DNA from: CAZKGE01 sp964541695
Lineage (GTDB): Bacteria > Bacillota > Clostridia > Christensenellales > CAG-138
Reading direction: 5' to 3'
Assembly (NCBI GenBank): GCA_964541695.1
Contig: CAZIRB010000003.1
Location: forward strand, 1 to 64,000
DNA: 64,000 bases
Shown: positions 26,940 to 37,048 of the stretch, in pieces
How positions within the stretch are numbered: position 1 is the stretch's first letter
Layout of the letters: every line of letters starts with the position of its first letter
Notes under the pieces: generated by a model
The model's input: the letters and a program-made list of their open reading frames with translations, nothing else
What the model was told of the DNA's origin: nothing
The model's database searches: none
Position numbers and translations under genes: made by a program

Positions 26940-26962
26940 CTGTACTAGTTAATATAGTACAG
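26940..26962. promoter_or_regulatory. GntR (YtrA-type) operator
   Basis: CTGTACTA-N7-TAGTACAG, 8-bp perfect arms (26940-26947 and 26955-26962). It directly follows the -10 box of the GntR-ABC promoter, so binding would block initiation. Confidence 0.75.
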
Positions 26963-26989
26963 GATACTATCCCAGATTCTGGTTGTCAA
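26961..26989 (-). promoter_or_regulatory. Promoter of the GntR-ABC operon
   Basis: Minus-strand TTGACA (26989-26984) and TATCCT (26966-26961), 17-bp spacer. Confidence 0.7.
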
Positions 26990-27017
26990 CTGTTTTCTAT
27001 CATTTTCGCGTGTAATT

Positions 27018-27026
27018 TGGTATACT
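27018..27026 (+). promoter_or_regulatory. Extended -10 promoter of the ComEC-like hydrolase gene
   Basis: TGGTATACT (TG-N-TATACT) at 27018-27026 without a clear -35 box. Transcription would begin close to 27033, essentially at the ATG at 27034. Confidence 0.5.
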
Positions 27027-27033
27027 TTTCCCT

Positions 27034-27972
27034 ATGGAAAGAAAACGAATCCCCGAAAAAACCGAAGGCCGGCTGCTCAAGCCGCTGCTCGTACTATTCC
27101 TGCTCCTCATGCTCGCCGCACTCGTGCTCTCCGTCCTGCACAACCGCGCGTACATCGTGCAGACGGCGACGCCGTCGCCCGCGCCGACCGCCGTGCCGGG
27201 CGAAAAGACGCTCGACGTGTGGTTTATCGATGTCGGCCAGGGCGACAGCATCCTTTTGCGCTCGCCGAACGGAAAATGGATGCTCGTCGACGCGGGCCCG
27301 CGCGACAGCTTCGGCGCGATCGACGGTCTTTTGACCGGCCTTTCGGTGCGGGCGCTCGACGTCGTCGTGGCCACGCACGCGCACGAGGACCACATCGGCG
27401 GTATGGCGGCCGTGGCGGACAAATACAAAATCGGCCGGTTTTATACGTCCAACGACACGGCGGAAACAAACGCCTACATTGACATGCTGGCCGCGCTGAA
27501 AAAGGCCGGCGTCAAGCCCGAGATCGTATTTGCGACCGCGACGTCGACGCTCCCCTTCGATACGGACGTCGAGGTGCGGTTGCTCTCGCCGTTCGACGCA
27601 AAGTACGACGAGAGCAACGACCGGAGCGTCGTGCTGCGCGTCGCTTACGGGGCCACGTCCATACTGCTCACCGGCGACGCCGAGGCCATCGCCGAGCGGC
27701 TGATGCTCAAGGCGCTGCCGAACGCACTGTTCGATTCCGACGTGCTCAAGCTAGGCCACCACGGCTCCTATTCCTCGACGACGGCGAAGTTCCTGCTGGC
27801 CGTGTCCCCGAGCCTCGCCGTCGCGTCGTGCGCCAAAGACAATATCTACGGCTACCCGGACGAGAATATCGTCGAGCTGCTCGCCGAGCACGGCGTAAAG
27901 CTTCTGACCACGGCCGACAGCGGCACGATCCACATCGCGCTTGACGGCGCGAGCGCCAGGGTGGTAGAATAA
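27034..27972 (+). CDS. Membrane-anchored ComEC-like metallo-beta-lactamase-fold hydrolase
   Basis: A 312-residue protein with one N-terminal membrane helix (about 16-36), a Thr/Pro/Ala linker and a metallo-beta-lactamase domain with VWFIDVGQGDSILL, the metal motif THAHEDHIGG, LTGDAEA and LGHHGSYSST. This arrangement is that of the soluble hydrolase part of ComEC/Rec2, here without the channel, and is common in Clostridia as a secreted or surface nuclease-like protein. No ribosome-binding site precedes the ATG at 27034. Confidence 0.85.
   Translation: MERKRIPEKTEGRLLKPLLVLFLLLMLAALVLSVLHNRAYIVQTATPSPAPTAVPGEKTLDVWFIDVGQGDSILLRSPNGKWMLVDAGPRDSFGAIDGLLTGLSVRALDVVVATHAHEDHIGGMAAVADKYKIGRFYTSNDTAETNAYIDMLAALKKAGVKPEIVFATATSTLPFDTDVEVRLLSPFDAKYDESNDRSVVLRVAYGATSILLTGDAEAIAERLMLKALPNALFDSDVLKLGHHGSYSSTTAKFLLAVSPSLAVASCAKDNIYGYPDENIVELLAEHGVKLLTTADSGTIHIALDGASARVVE
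27941..27970 (+). promoter_or_regulatory. Promoter of the pheST operon inside the preceding gene
   Basis: TTGACG (27941-27946), 18-bp spacer, TAGAAT (27965-27970). It lies within the last codons of the hydrolase gene and would start the T-box leader near 27977. Confidence 0.6.
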
Positions 27973-27976
27973 CACA

Positions 27977-28250
27977 TCATATGCAAAGGCCCCGACGGGG
28001 AAAAGCGGGCGTTTCGTTTTTCAGAGAGCGCGGCACATCGCTGCAAACCGCGCACGGAATGGACCGCATAGAGTTCGCCCCCGAGCCTTTCCGGTGAACG
28101 CCATTGGTTCAGTAGCCGGCGACGGGTCAGCCCGTTACAGCTCGTCAAGGCTTCGCGCCGCATGTAACGCTTGTTATATGCAGCGCCGAGCGAAATTGGG
28201 TGGTACCACGAGCGCGCTTCGTCCCTTTCGGATGAGCGCGTCGTTTTTTA
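27977..28250 (+). ncRNA. T-box leader of pheST (tRNA-Phe sensing)
   Basis: The leader has an AGAGAG motif near the base of Stem I (28023-28028), the conserved T-box TGGGTGGTACCACG (28197-28210) that pairs with the tRNA acceptor end, and a terminator hairpin (about 28213-28242) ending in TTTTTT. A UUC triplet at 28074-28076 in the region expected for the specifier loop fits phenylalanine. Uncharged tRNA-Phe would favour the antiterminator and allow pheST expression. Confidence 0.9.
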
Positions 28251-28336
28251 TTGGCCGTAATAGGCGCGCAAGAAATAGAAAACGCCGATTTCCCTTGCGT
28301 TTTTCGCAAGCGGTCAGGATAGGAGGAACGCAGACC

Positions 28337-29365
28337 ATGTTGGAACTGGAATCGATCTACAAGATCCGCGAGGAGGTGCTCGGCCGGCTCGAGGGCTTTG
28401 AGACGGAGGCCGAGCTCGACGCGCTCAGCGTCAGCGCGCTCGGCCGCAACGGCGAGCTGACCGGCATTTTAAAGCTCCTCGGCAAGCTCGACAAGGAGCA
28501 GCGCGCGCTCGTCGGCGCGGAGGCCAACCGCATCAAGCAGGAGCTCGAGGCGGCGATCGCGGAAAAGCGCGTCGTACTCGCTCAAAAAGCGCGTGAACAG
28601 CGATTTTTGGAGGAGACCGTCGACGTGACCGAGCCCGGCAAGCGCTGCCTGCCGCTCGGCCGCCTGCACCCCATGACGCAGACGTACCGCTTAATCCGCG
28701 ACGCGCTGATCGGCATGGGCTTCTCGATGTTCGGCGGGCCGGAGATCGAGCTCGACGACTATAACTTCACGATGCTGAACCTCCCCAAGGACCACCCCGC
28801 GCGCGACATGCAGGACACGTTCTACATCAACGACAGCGTCGTGCTGCGCACGCACACGTCGCCGTGCGAGATCCGCGCGCTTCTGGCCAACAAGCCCCCG
28901 TTCCGGTACATCATGCCCGGCCGCGTGTTCCGCGTCGACGAGGTGGACGCGTCGCATTCGCCGGTGTTCATGCAGATCGAGGGCTTCATCGTCGACCGCG
29001 GCCTGACGCTCGCGGACCTGAAGGGCACGCTCGACACGTTCATCCACGCGGTGTTCGGCGAGGAGGTCAAGACGCGCATGCGGCCGAGCTACTTCCCGTT
29101 CACGGAGCCGTCCGCGGAGGTCGATATCTCGTGCTCGATCTGCGGCGGCAAGGGATGCCGCGTCTGCAAGGGCACGGGTTGGATCGAGATACTCGGCTGC
29201 GGCATCACGAACCCGCACGAGATCGAGAATTGCGGCTACGACCCGAACGAATGGACCGGCCTTGCGTTCGGCCTCGGCGTGGACCGCATGTCGAGCCTCA
29301 AGTTCGGCATATCGGACATCCGGCTGGAGTACGAAAACGACGCGCGGTTCCTGCGCCAGTTCTGA
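28337..29365 (+). CDS. pheS: Phenylalanyl-tRNA synthetase alpha subunit
   Basis: Catalytic subunit of the (alpha-beta)2 enzyme, 342 residues. An N-terminal coiled coil (about 1-85) precedes the class II core with motif 2 FRVDEVDASHSPVFMQIEGF and motif 3 GLAFGLGVDRM. CSICGGKGCRVCKGTGW is the cysteine-rich insertion seen in bacterial PheS. The ATG at 28337 follows AGGAGGA. It is controlled by the T-box leader and lies 15 bp before pheT. Confidence 0.97.
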   Translation: MLELESIYKIREEVLGRLEGFETEAELDALSVSALGRNGELTGILKLLGKLDKEQRALVGAEANRIKQELEAAIAEKRVVLAQKAREQRFLEETVDVTEPGKRCLPLGRLHPMTQTYRLIRDALIGMGFSMFGGPEIELDDYNFTMLNLPKDHPARDMQDTFYINDSVVLRTHTSPCEIRALLANKPPFRYIMPGRVFRVDEVDASHSPVFMQIEGFIVDRGLTLADLKGTLDTFIHAVFGEEVKTRMRPSYFPFTEPSAEVDISCSICGGKGCRVCKGTGWIEILGCGITNPHEIENCGYDPNEWTGLAFGLGVDRMSSLKFGISDIRLEYENDARFLRQF

Positions 29366-29380
29366 GGGAGGGATAAGCAC

Positions 29381-31783
29381 ATGAAACTGCCGAGAAAATG
29401 GCTGTCCGAATATGTGGACATGACCGGAATTTCGGACGCGGAATTCGTTGAAAAGATGATGTGGCGCGGCTTCGAGATCGCCGCCGTTGAGCCCGAGCTG
29501 CCGGACGTGACCGGCGTCGTCGTGGGGCGGGTCGACGCCATCGCGCGCCACGAAAACTCCGACCACCTCTGGGTCTGCCGCGTCGACGTCGGCAATGAGA
29601 AGCTGCAGATCGTCACCGGCGCGCAGAACGTGCAGCAGGGCGACTACGTGCCCGTTGCGCCCGTCGGCGCGAACCTTTCCGGCCGCGAGATGGCCCCGGC
29701 CGTCATGCGCGGCGTGGAGAGCCTCGGCATGCTCTGCTCCAGCAAGGAACTGGGATTGACCGACGCGAACTACCCCGGCAGCGAGGCCGACGGCATCCTG
29801 ATACTTGCCGAACCGCACCCGCTCGGCCAGCCGATCGCCGAGGCGGTGGGGCTCGACAGCGTCGTGTACGACGTCGAATTGACGCCGAACCGGCCGGACT
29901 GCCTGAGCATACTCGGCATCTGCCGCGAGGCCGCCGCCGCGCTCGGGCAGAGATTCGTCGAGCCGCAGATCGCAAAGACGCCGGGCGAGGGCGACGAGAG
30001 CGCATACGCGAGCGTTATCGTCGAGAATACGGAGCTCTGCCCGCGCTACTGCGCCCGCGTCGTAACCGACATCAAAATCGAGCCGTCGCCCGTGTGGATG
30101 CAGAAAAAGCTCCGCTCCGTGGGCCTCAGGCCGATCAACAACATTGTCGATATCACAAACTACGTGCTCATCGAGTACGGCCATCCGATGCACGCGTTCG
30201 ACCTTGCCTGCATACAAGGCGCAAAGATCGTCGTGCGCAACGCCCGGCCGGGCGAGACCGTTACGACGCTCGATTCCAAGGTGCGCGCCGTGACGCCGGA
30301 CATGCTGTTGATCGCGGACGCGGCTCGCGGCGTCGGCATCGCGGGCGTGATGGGCGGCGAAAACTCCGAGATCACGAAGAACACGAAGGCCGTGCTGTTC
30401 GAGTCGGCTGCATTCAAGGGCAGCAACATCCGCGCAACCGCGCGTGAGCTTCGGCATACGACGGACGCGGCGGCGCGCTTCATCAAGGGCGTGGAGCCGG
30501 TCAACGCCGAGAAGGCGCTCGACCGCGCGATCGAGCTGGTCAGCGAGCTTGGCGCGGGGCGCGTCGTCGGCAAAACGATCGACGCGTGCGCGGCCGACCT
30601 TGCCGACCGCGTCGTGCACGTTGACGCGAACCATGTCAACGCGCTGCTCAACCTGGACCTCTCAGCCGCGCGCATGGCCGAGATGCTCGGCACGATCGGC
30701 ATCCCGGCGCAGGCCACGGATACGGGCGCGCTCGAGGTCCGCGTGCCGCACTTCCGCACGGACATCGAGTCCGGCATAGAGGCCGACTGGGACGTGGCCG
30801 AGGAGATCGCGCGCATACACGGCTATTACAACATCGCGCCGACGCTGATGCGCGGCGACACGTTCCGCGGCCACGTCGGGAAGGAGTTCTTGTTCGAGGA
30901 TCTCGTCAAGGATACGCTCGCCGCCTGCGGCTGCTACGAAATCTACAACTACAACTTCACCGGCCCGATAAAGCTCGACGCGCTTTTGCTGCCCGCGGAC
31001 GTGGAGAAACGGCTCGCGGTGCGCATCAAGAACCCGTTCGGCGAGGACCAGAGCCTCATGCGCACGACGCTGTACATCGGCATGCTCGAGACCATGGCCA
31101 GAAACCTCAACCGCCGCACCGGCCACGGGCGCTTCTTCGAGGTCGGCAACGTGCACTTCGACAACAATCCCACGCTGCCGGAGGAACGGCCGATGGTCGG
31201 CCTGTGCTTCTCCGGCGAGGGCGAGTCGTTCTTCACGCTCAAAGGCGTGCTCGAGGACCTGTGCGGCCGCGCGGGCATCAACGGCGTAACGTTCGAGCGC
31301 ATCGGCCGCAGCTACTTCCAGCCGGGCCGCGCCGCCGCGCTGTACGGCAAGGACGGCACGCAGCTCGGCGAGTTCGGGGACGTGCACCCGGACGTATGCA
31401 GGCACTTCGGCATCGACGAGCGTGTGTACGCCGCCGAGCTGCCGTTTGCCGCGCTGCTTGCCGCCTCCAGCCGCTCGATCCGCTTTAAGCCGCTGCCGCG
31501 CTTCCCCGTCGTGCTGCGCGACGTGGCCGTCGTAACAGACCTCTCGGCGCGCGCGGCGGACCTTGCGCGCGCGATCGAGTCCGCGCCCGCGGGCGTGCTC
31601 GTCGAGAACGCCGAGCTGTTCGACGTCTACCGCGGCGCGGGCATACCGGCGGACAAGAAAAGCCTCGCGTTCACGTTCACGCTGCGCGCCGAGGACCACA
31701 CGCTCGCCGACGACGAGATCAAGCGCGCGATGGACGCGATCATCGCAAACCTTGCCGAACACGGCGCTGCGCTGCGCGCGTAA
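29381..31783 (+). CDS. pheT: Phenylalanyl-tRNA synthetase beta subunit
   Basis: An 800-residue subunit with all expected domains: tRNA-binding EMAP/OB domain (about 40-150, with DHLWVCRVDVG), B3/B4 editing domain (about 200-400), B5 domain, class II-like catalytic fold, and the C-terminal anticodon-binding ferredoxin-fold domain (about 705-800, KPLPRFPVVLRDVAVV). It recognises tRNA-Phe and hydrolyses misacylated Tyr-tRNA. Normal length, no defects. Confidence 0.97.
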   Translation: MKLPRKWLSEYVDMTGISDAEFVEKMMWRGFEIAAVEPELPDVTGVVVGRVDAIARHENSDHLWVCRVDVGNEKLQIVTGAQNVQQGDYVPVAPVGANLSGREMAPAVMRGVESLGMLCSSKELGLTDANYPGSEADGILILAEPHPLGQPIAEAVGLDSVVYDVELTPNRPDCLSILGICREAAAALGQRFVEPQIAKTPGEGDESAYASVIVENTELCPRYCARVVTDIKIEPSPVWMQKKLRSVGLRPINNIVDITNYVLIEYGHPMHAFDLACIQGAKIVVRNARPGETVTTLDSKVRAVTPDMLLIADAARGVGIAGVMGGENSEITKNTKAVLFESAAFKGSNIRATARELRHTTDAAARFIKGVEPVNAEKALDRAIELVSELGAGRVVGKTIDACAADLADRVVHVDANHVNALLNLDLSAARMAEMLGTIGIPAQATDTGALEVRVPHFRTDIESGIEADWDVAEEIARIHGYYNIAPTLMRGDTFRGHVGKEFLFEDLVKDTLAACGCYEIYNYNFTGPIKLDALLLPADVEKRLAVRIKNPFGEDQSLMRTTLYIGMLETMARNLNRRTGHGRFFEVGNVHFDNNPTLPEERPMVGLCFSGEGESFFTLKGVLEDLCGRAGINGVTFERIGRSYFQPGRAAALYGKDGTQLGEFGDVHPDVCRHFGIDERVYAAELPFAALLAASSRSIRFKPLPRFPVVLRDVAVVTDLSARAADLARAIESAPAGVLVENAELFDVYRGAGIPADKKSLAFTFTLRAEDHTLADDEIKRAMDAIIANLAEHGAALRA

Positions 31784-31825
31784 ATTCCCAAGAGTTCCTG
31801 CGGCCGCCGCCCGCCCTCGCGTACG

Positions 31826-31855
31826 TTGACCGGGGGCGGGCGCGTCCTGTATAAT
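31826..31855 (+). promoter_or_regulatory. Promoter upstream of the zinc-ribbon gene and psuKG
   Basis: TTGACC (31826-31831), 18-bp spacer, TATAAT (31850-31855), 45 bp before the start at 31900. Confidence 0.65.
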
Positions 31856-31899
31856 GGGAATGATAAAGGAAACTGTTGGAATATAAGGAGGAACAACCC

Positions 31900-32289
31900 A
31901 TGGCGATCTGCTCAAAATGCGGCGCCGTTACGGAGGACGGCAAGCCCTATTGCACAAACTGCGGCGCCCCGCTGTCCATCAGCGAACCCGCCCCGCAGCA
32001 ACAGCAACAGGCGTACTACACGGAGGCCGAGCCGCCGCGCGGCACGCGCTACGCGCCCATGACGATCGGTATGTACATCGGCACGTTCTTTTTGATGTGC
32101 ATCCCGATCGCGAACTTCATACTCCTGATCGTCTGGGCCGCGGGCGGCACCGTCAACCAGAGCAAGCGCAACCTCGCACGCGCCGTGCTGATCCTGTACG
32201 GCATCGGCATCGTGCTGGCGGTCGTGCTCGCGATCGCGTTCGGCACCTCGACGGCCATCAGCGACATCATCAGCGAGATGCAGGTGTAG
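31900..32289 (+). CDS. Zinc-ribbon membrane protein of unknown function
   Basis: A 129-residue protein: N-terminal double-CxxC zinc ribbon (CSKCG...CTNCG, residues 4-23), a Gln-rich linker, then two membrane helices with MCIPIANFILLIVWAAGG between them. The start follows AAGGAGG. Its promoter and the 10-bp spacing to psuK suggest co-transcription with psuKG. I do not recognise a function; a similar layout is seen at 49494. Confidence 0.75.
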   Translation: MAICSKCGAVTEDGKPYCTNCGAPLSISEPAPQQQQQAYYTEAEPPRGTRYAPMTIGMYIGTFFLMCIPIANFILLIVWAAGGTVNQSKRNLARAVLILYGIGIVLAVVLAIAFGTSTAISDIISEMQV

Positions 32290-32299
32290 CGCAAAACCC

Positions 32300-33169
32300 A
32301 TGCAAAAGGTATTCGTTATCGGCGGCGCCGCGCTCGACATCACGGGCCGGCCCACCGCCGTCATGCGGCCGCGCGATTCGAACATTGGACGCGTGCGGCT
32401 TTCGGTCGGCGGCGTCGGCCACAACATCGCCAAGGCGCTGACGCGCTACGATCTTGCCGTCGAGCTGATCACGGCCGTCGGGACGGATTTCCGCACCGGC
32501 ATGATCGAGCGCGACTGCGCGGACTTCGGCATCGGTTTATCGCACACGCTGCGCGCCGACGGCCCCGGCGCGACGTACTTAAATATCCTCGACGAGGACG
32601 GCGATATGCTCACCGCCATCAACGACATGGAGATCATCGACGCGCTGACGCCGGCGTTTTTTGAGACGAAGCTCAATGTCCTGAACGCGGCCGACATGTG
32701 CGTGCTCGACGCGAACCTCTCGCCGGAGGCGCTTAGCTATCTTGCCGAACGCCTGACCTGCCCGATATTCTACGAGCCGGTCAGCTGCGCCAAGGCCCGG
32801 CGCATCGGCACGCATATCGGCCGGTGTTTTGCCGTCAAGCCGAACCGCTTTGAGGCGGCGCACCTGTCCGGCTGCTCGTGCGACACGCTGCGCGGCGTGT
32901 ACCGCGCGGCGGACTGGTTCCTCGGGCAAGGGACGAAGCGCGTGTTCATCTCGCTTGCAAACGAAGGCATCTACTGGGCAGACGCGGACGGCTGCGGCCA
33001 CATCCCCGCCGAGGGCGCCCCCGTCGTGGATACGACCGGCGCAGGCGACGCGATGTGCGCGGCGATCGTATACGGCTGCATCGCCGGCAAATCCACCGAG
33101 CAGTGCGCGGCGGACGGAAACCACGAGAGCGCGTGCGTCTGCGCGCGCCCAAGGCAGGAGGGCGTATGA
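32300..33169 (+). CDS. psuK: Pseudouridine kinase (PfkB family)
   Basis: A 289-residue PfkB sugar kinase with the glycine-rich N-terminal motif VGGVGHNIAKAL and the C-terminal ATP/anion-hole motif DTTGAGDAM with catalytic Asp. It phosphorylates pseudouridine to pseudouridine 5'-phosphate, the substrate of the adjacent PsuG; the specific call rests on that pairing. Its stop overlaps the psuG start (ATGA) once the artificial gap downstream is removed. No ribosome site is obvious. Confidence 0.88.
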   Translation: MQKVFVIGGAALDITGRPTAVMRPRDSNIGRVRLSVGGVGHNIAKALTRYDLAVELITAVGTDFRTGMIERDCADFGIGLSHTLRADGPGATYLNILDEDGDMLTAINDMEIIDALTPAFFETKLNVLNAADMCVLDANLSPEALSYLAERLTCPIFYEPVSCAKARRIGTHIGRCFAVKPNRFEAAHLSGCSCDTLRGVYRAADWFLGQGTKRVFISLANEGIYWADADGCGHIPAEGAPVVDTTGAGDAMCAAIVYGCIAGKSTEQCAADGNHESACVCARPRQEGV

Positions 33170-33188
33170 ACGAAGCGTCAACGCATCT

Positions 33189-33288
33189 NNNNNNNNNNNN
33201 NNNNNNNNNNNNNNNNNNNNNNNNNNNNNNNNNNNNNNNNNNNNNNNNNNNNNNNNNNNNNNNNNNNNNNNNNNNNNNNNNNNNNNNN
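33189..33288. other. False assembly gap (100 N) flanked by identical 55-bp ends
   Basis: The 55 bp before the gap (33134-33188) and after it (33289-33343) are identical. The contig ends therefore overlap and the 100 N were inserted between sequences that should have been merged. Removing 33189-33343 joins psuK to psuG with a 4-bp overlap. Confidence 0.9.
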
Positions 33289-33320
33289 TGCGTCTGCGCG
33301 CGCCCAAGGCAGGAGGGCGT

Positions 33321-34235
<915 letters not shown>

Positions 34236-34256
34236 AGAACGAGGGAACGAAATATC

Positions 34257-34290
34257 AAAGCGGGGACGCAATGCGTCCCCGCTTTTGTTT
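34257..34290 (+). terminator. Terminator after psuG
   Basis: AAAGCGGGGACGCA (34257-34270) pairs with TGCGTCCCCGCTTT (34272-34285; the innermost bases form the loop), followed by TTGTTT. Confidence 0.85.
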
Positions 34291-34324
34291 ATAAGATGGT
34301 TTTTTGCGGGGCGAAAGATTCTCT

Positions 34325-34521
34325 TGCAGGGGCGCCGCCCCTGCACCCCGCCAAAGGGCCGAAGGCCCTTTGGAAAACCCGGATAGCTCCACAGTCCTTC
34401 CTGCAAGCCCATAGTTCAGAGCTAAGCGATACCCGCGGAAGCCAAACTTGCCTTCGTTTTTTCCTTGCGGGTTCCAAGGGTCTCAGACCCTTGGCGGGTG
34501 CGCGAGGGCAAAGCCCTCGCA
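34325..34521. repeat. Intergenic palindrome cluster C
   Basis: Between convergent psuG and glgP lie TGCAGGGGCG/CGCCCCTGCA (34325-34345), CCAAAGGGCC/GGCCCTTTGG (34351-34373), CCAAGGGTCTCAGACCCTTGG-type palindrome (34474-34494) and GCGAGGGC/GCCCTCGC (34502-34520). Same family as clusters A, B and D. No coding sequence is seen in the 359-bp region. Confidence 0.8.
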
Positions 34522-34594
34522 CCGTTCCCTTTGACGAAGGTTTGGAGTCAGAGCCTCCAACGTGCCCCGTCCCCCGTTCCCGTGCCCCCGTCCC

Positions 34595-36964
34595 TTAAAA
34601 CAGCTTCAGCGGCTCGTGCGGCGGCAGTTTCTCGATCCGCCAGATATCGCGCGCGTACTCGAGCACCGTGCGGTCGGAGGAGAAGCGTCCCGCGGACGCG
34701 GCGTTGATCAGACACTTGCGGCCGAACGCGATGCGGTCCGCATAGTCGGTGATCGCGGTTAGCTTACGGGCGGCGTAGGGCATGAACTCGAGCAGCACGT
34801 AATAGCGGTCCGGCCGCTCCCAACCGCTGCCGAAGAGCAGAGCGCGGTGCAGGTCCGAAAACGCGCCGCTGTTGTCGTCGGACAGCGTGCCGTCGATCAG
34901 CGTATCGACGACGCGGCGCACGCGCGGCTCGCAGTCGTAAATCGTCTTGGGGCTGTACTCAGAGCGCATGGCGTTCAGCGTGTCGACCGAATAGCCGAAG
35001 ATATAGTTGTTCGCCTCGCCGGCCTCGGCAACGATCTCGACGTTCGCGCCGTCGAGCGTGCCGAGCGTGACGGCGCCGTTGAGCATCAGCTTCATGTTGC
35101 CCGTGCCGGACGCCTCGGTGCCCGCGGGCGAAATCTGCTCCGAGATGTCCGCGGCCGGGATGATGTGCTCGGCGTAGGAGCAGTTGTAGTTCTGCACGAA
35201 CACGACGCGCATTTTGTCGGCCACGCCGGGGTCGCCGTTGACAAGGTCCGCGAGCGCGTTGATATACTTGATGACCGCCTTGGCGCGGATATAGCCCGGC
35301 GCGGCTTTCGCGCCGAATATAAACGCCGTCGGCGGGAAGTCCGGCAGCCCGCCGTCCTTGATGCTGAGGTACAGGTCCATGATCGAGAACGCGTTGAGCA
35401 GCTGGCGCTTGTACTCGTGCATGCGCTTGACCTGCACGTCGAACACGAAGTCCGGCGGCAGCTCGACGCCCTCGCGCCGCAGAATCAGCGCGGACAGCTG
35501 CTCCTTCTTTTCGCGCTTGACCGCGTTGAACGCCAGCACGTCGCCGTCGGACGTGTGGCGTTTTAAATCGTCCAAGCGGCAAAGGTCCGTCAAAAACCCG
35601 TCCCCGATGCGTTTTTTGAGAAATTCGCACAGCTCCGGATTGCACAGCCCCAGCCAGCGGCGCGGCGTGATGCCGTTCGTCTTGTTCTGGAACCGGTCCG
35701 GGTAGAGCGCGTGCCAATGCTTGAGCACGTCGTTTTTGAGTATCTCGGTATGGATCGCGGCCACGCCGTTGACGACGCGGCTGCAGTATACCGCAAGGTT
35801 TGCCATATGGATCGTCTGGCCCTGGATGATCGAATAGACCGTGCAGTCGAGATTTTTCTGCATCAGCTCGCCGCACAGCACGGCGTTGATGCGGTAGATG
35901 ATATCAAATATCTCCGGCAGCACGCTCTTGAACAGCTCGACGTCCCATTTCTCGAGCGCCTCGCTCATGACGGTGTGGTTCGTATACGAGAACGTGTTCT
36001 TCGCAATCTCGAGCGCCTTTTCAAACGGCAGCCCCTCGCGCATGAGCAGCCGGATAAGCTCCGGAACGCTGACCGTCGGGTGCGTGTCGTTGAGCTGGAT
36101 CGAAACGTAGTCCGCAAACTGCTCGAACGGCCGGTTCTCGCGCTTGAACCTGCGCAAAATGTCCTGCAGCGACGCGCTGGACAAAAAATACTGCTGCTTG
36201 AGGCGCAGCCTCTTGCCCGCCGCCGTCGTGTCGTTCGGATAGAGAACGCGCGTAATGTCCTCGACGGCGTTTTTTTCCAGCACCGCGAGCGCGTATTCCT
36301 GGTCGTTGAACAGCTGAAAATCAAAATCCTGCACAGCCTCGCTCTGCCAGAGCCGCAATGTGCCGATGTTGTCCGTGTGATACCCGATGACGGGCATGTC
36401 GTACGGCACGGCGCGCACGGTCACGTCGGAAAACGTGACGAGCACCTCGTGCGTGTCGCGGCGGCGGCTCCACGGGTCGCCCTGCCGCTGCCAGTCGTCG
36501 GCCTGCTCGCTCTGGAAACCGTCGACAAACCGCTGTTTAAACAGCCCGTACTTATACCGGATGCCGTAGCCGTCGAGCGGCAGCTCGAGCGTCGCGGCCG
36601 AGTCCAGAAAGCACGCGGCAAGGCGCCCCAGGCCCCCGTTGCCGAGCGCCGCGTCCTCGATCTCCTCAAACATCGAAAAATCAAGCCCTTTTTGGGCAAA
36701 CGCCTCGCGCGCCTGGTCAAAAACACCGAGCGCAAGGAGGTTGTTGTATACGCTGCGGCCCACGAGATACTCCGCGCTGAAATAATACGCGGCGCGGGCG
36801 CGCTCGTGCGCGTGCCGGCTCTCGTACCATTCGTCGGCGATCTCGGCCATCACGACGCCGGACAGCGCGTCGTGCAGCTGCGCCGCCGTCGCGCGCTCCA
36901 GCGTCGTCTGATGGTTCTCCACCAGCGAGTGCTCGATCTTCTCCATGAGGTTTTTGATCTTCAT
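34595..36964 (-). CDS. glgP: Glycogen/maltodextrin phosphorylase
   Basis: PLP-dependent phosphorylase of 789 residues that releases glucose 1-phosphate from alpha-1,4-glucans. It has the full GT35 fold, including AALGNGGLGRLAACFLDS, NDTHPTVSVPELIR, TNHTVMSEALEKW, the Arg/Lys phosphate site and the cofactor-lysine motif EASGTGNMKLMLNGA. It lacks the N-terminal regulatory phosphorylation segment of eukaryotic enzymes. The ATG at 36964 is preferred over a TTG three codons upstream. No other glycogen gene is nearby. Confidence 0.95.
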   Translation of the reverse strand: MKIKNLMEKIEHSLVENHQTTLERATAAQLHDALSGVVMAEIADEWYESRHAHERARAAYYFSAEYLVGRSVYNNLLALGVFDQAREAFAQKGLDFSMFEEIEDAALGNGGLGRLAACFLDSAATLELPLDGYGIRYKYGLFKQRFVDGFQSEQADDWQRQGDPWSRRRDTHEVLVTFSDVTVRAVPYDMPVIGYHTDNIGTLRLWQSEAVQDFDFQLFNDQEYALAVLEKNAVEDITRVLYPNDTTAAGKRLRLKQQYFLSSASLQDILRRFKRENRPFEQFADYVSIQLNDTHPTVSVPELIRLLMREGLPFEKALEIAKNTFSYTNHTVMSEALEKWDVELFKSVLPEIFDIIYRINAVLCGELMQKNLDCTVYSIIQGQTIHMANLAVYCSRVVNGVAAIHTEILKNDVLKHWHALYPDRFQNKTNGITPRRWLGLCNPELCEFLKKRIGDGFLTDLCRLDDLKRHTSDGDVLAFNAVKREKKEQLSALILRREGVELPPDFVFDVQVKRMHEYKRQLLNAFSIMDLYLSIKDGGLPDFPPTAFIFGAKAAPGYIRAKAVIKYINALADLVNGDPGVADKMRVVFVQNYNCSYAEHIIPAADISEQISPAGTEASGTGNMKLMLNGAVTLGTLDGANVEIVAEAGEANNYIFGYSVDTLNAMRSEYSPKTIYDCEPRVRRVVDTLIDGTLSDDNSGAFSDLHRALLFGSGWERPDRYYVLLEFMPYAARKLTAITDYADRIAFGRKCLINAASAGRFSSDRTVLEYARDIWRIEKLPPHEPLKLF

Positions 36965-37019
36965 TCCCGGCAATACTCCCTCTTTCGACCGGATAGGCGC
37001 TAAAAGCGCATCGGTTTGT

Positions 37020-37048
37020 AGTATAACATACTATGCTGTCAAATGCAA
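37020..37048 (-). promoter_or_regulatory. Promoter of glgP
   Basis: Minus-strand TTGCAT (37048-37043), 17-bp spacer, TATACT (37025-37020) with the extended -10 TG. Confidence 0.65.
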
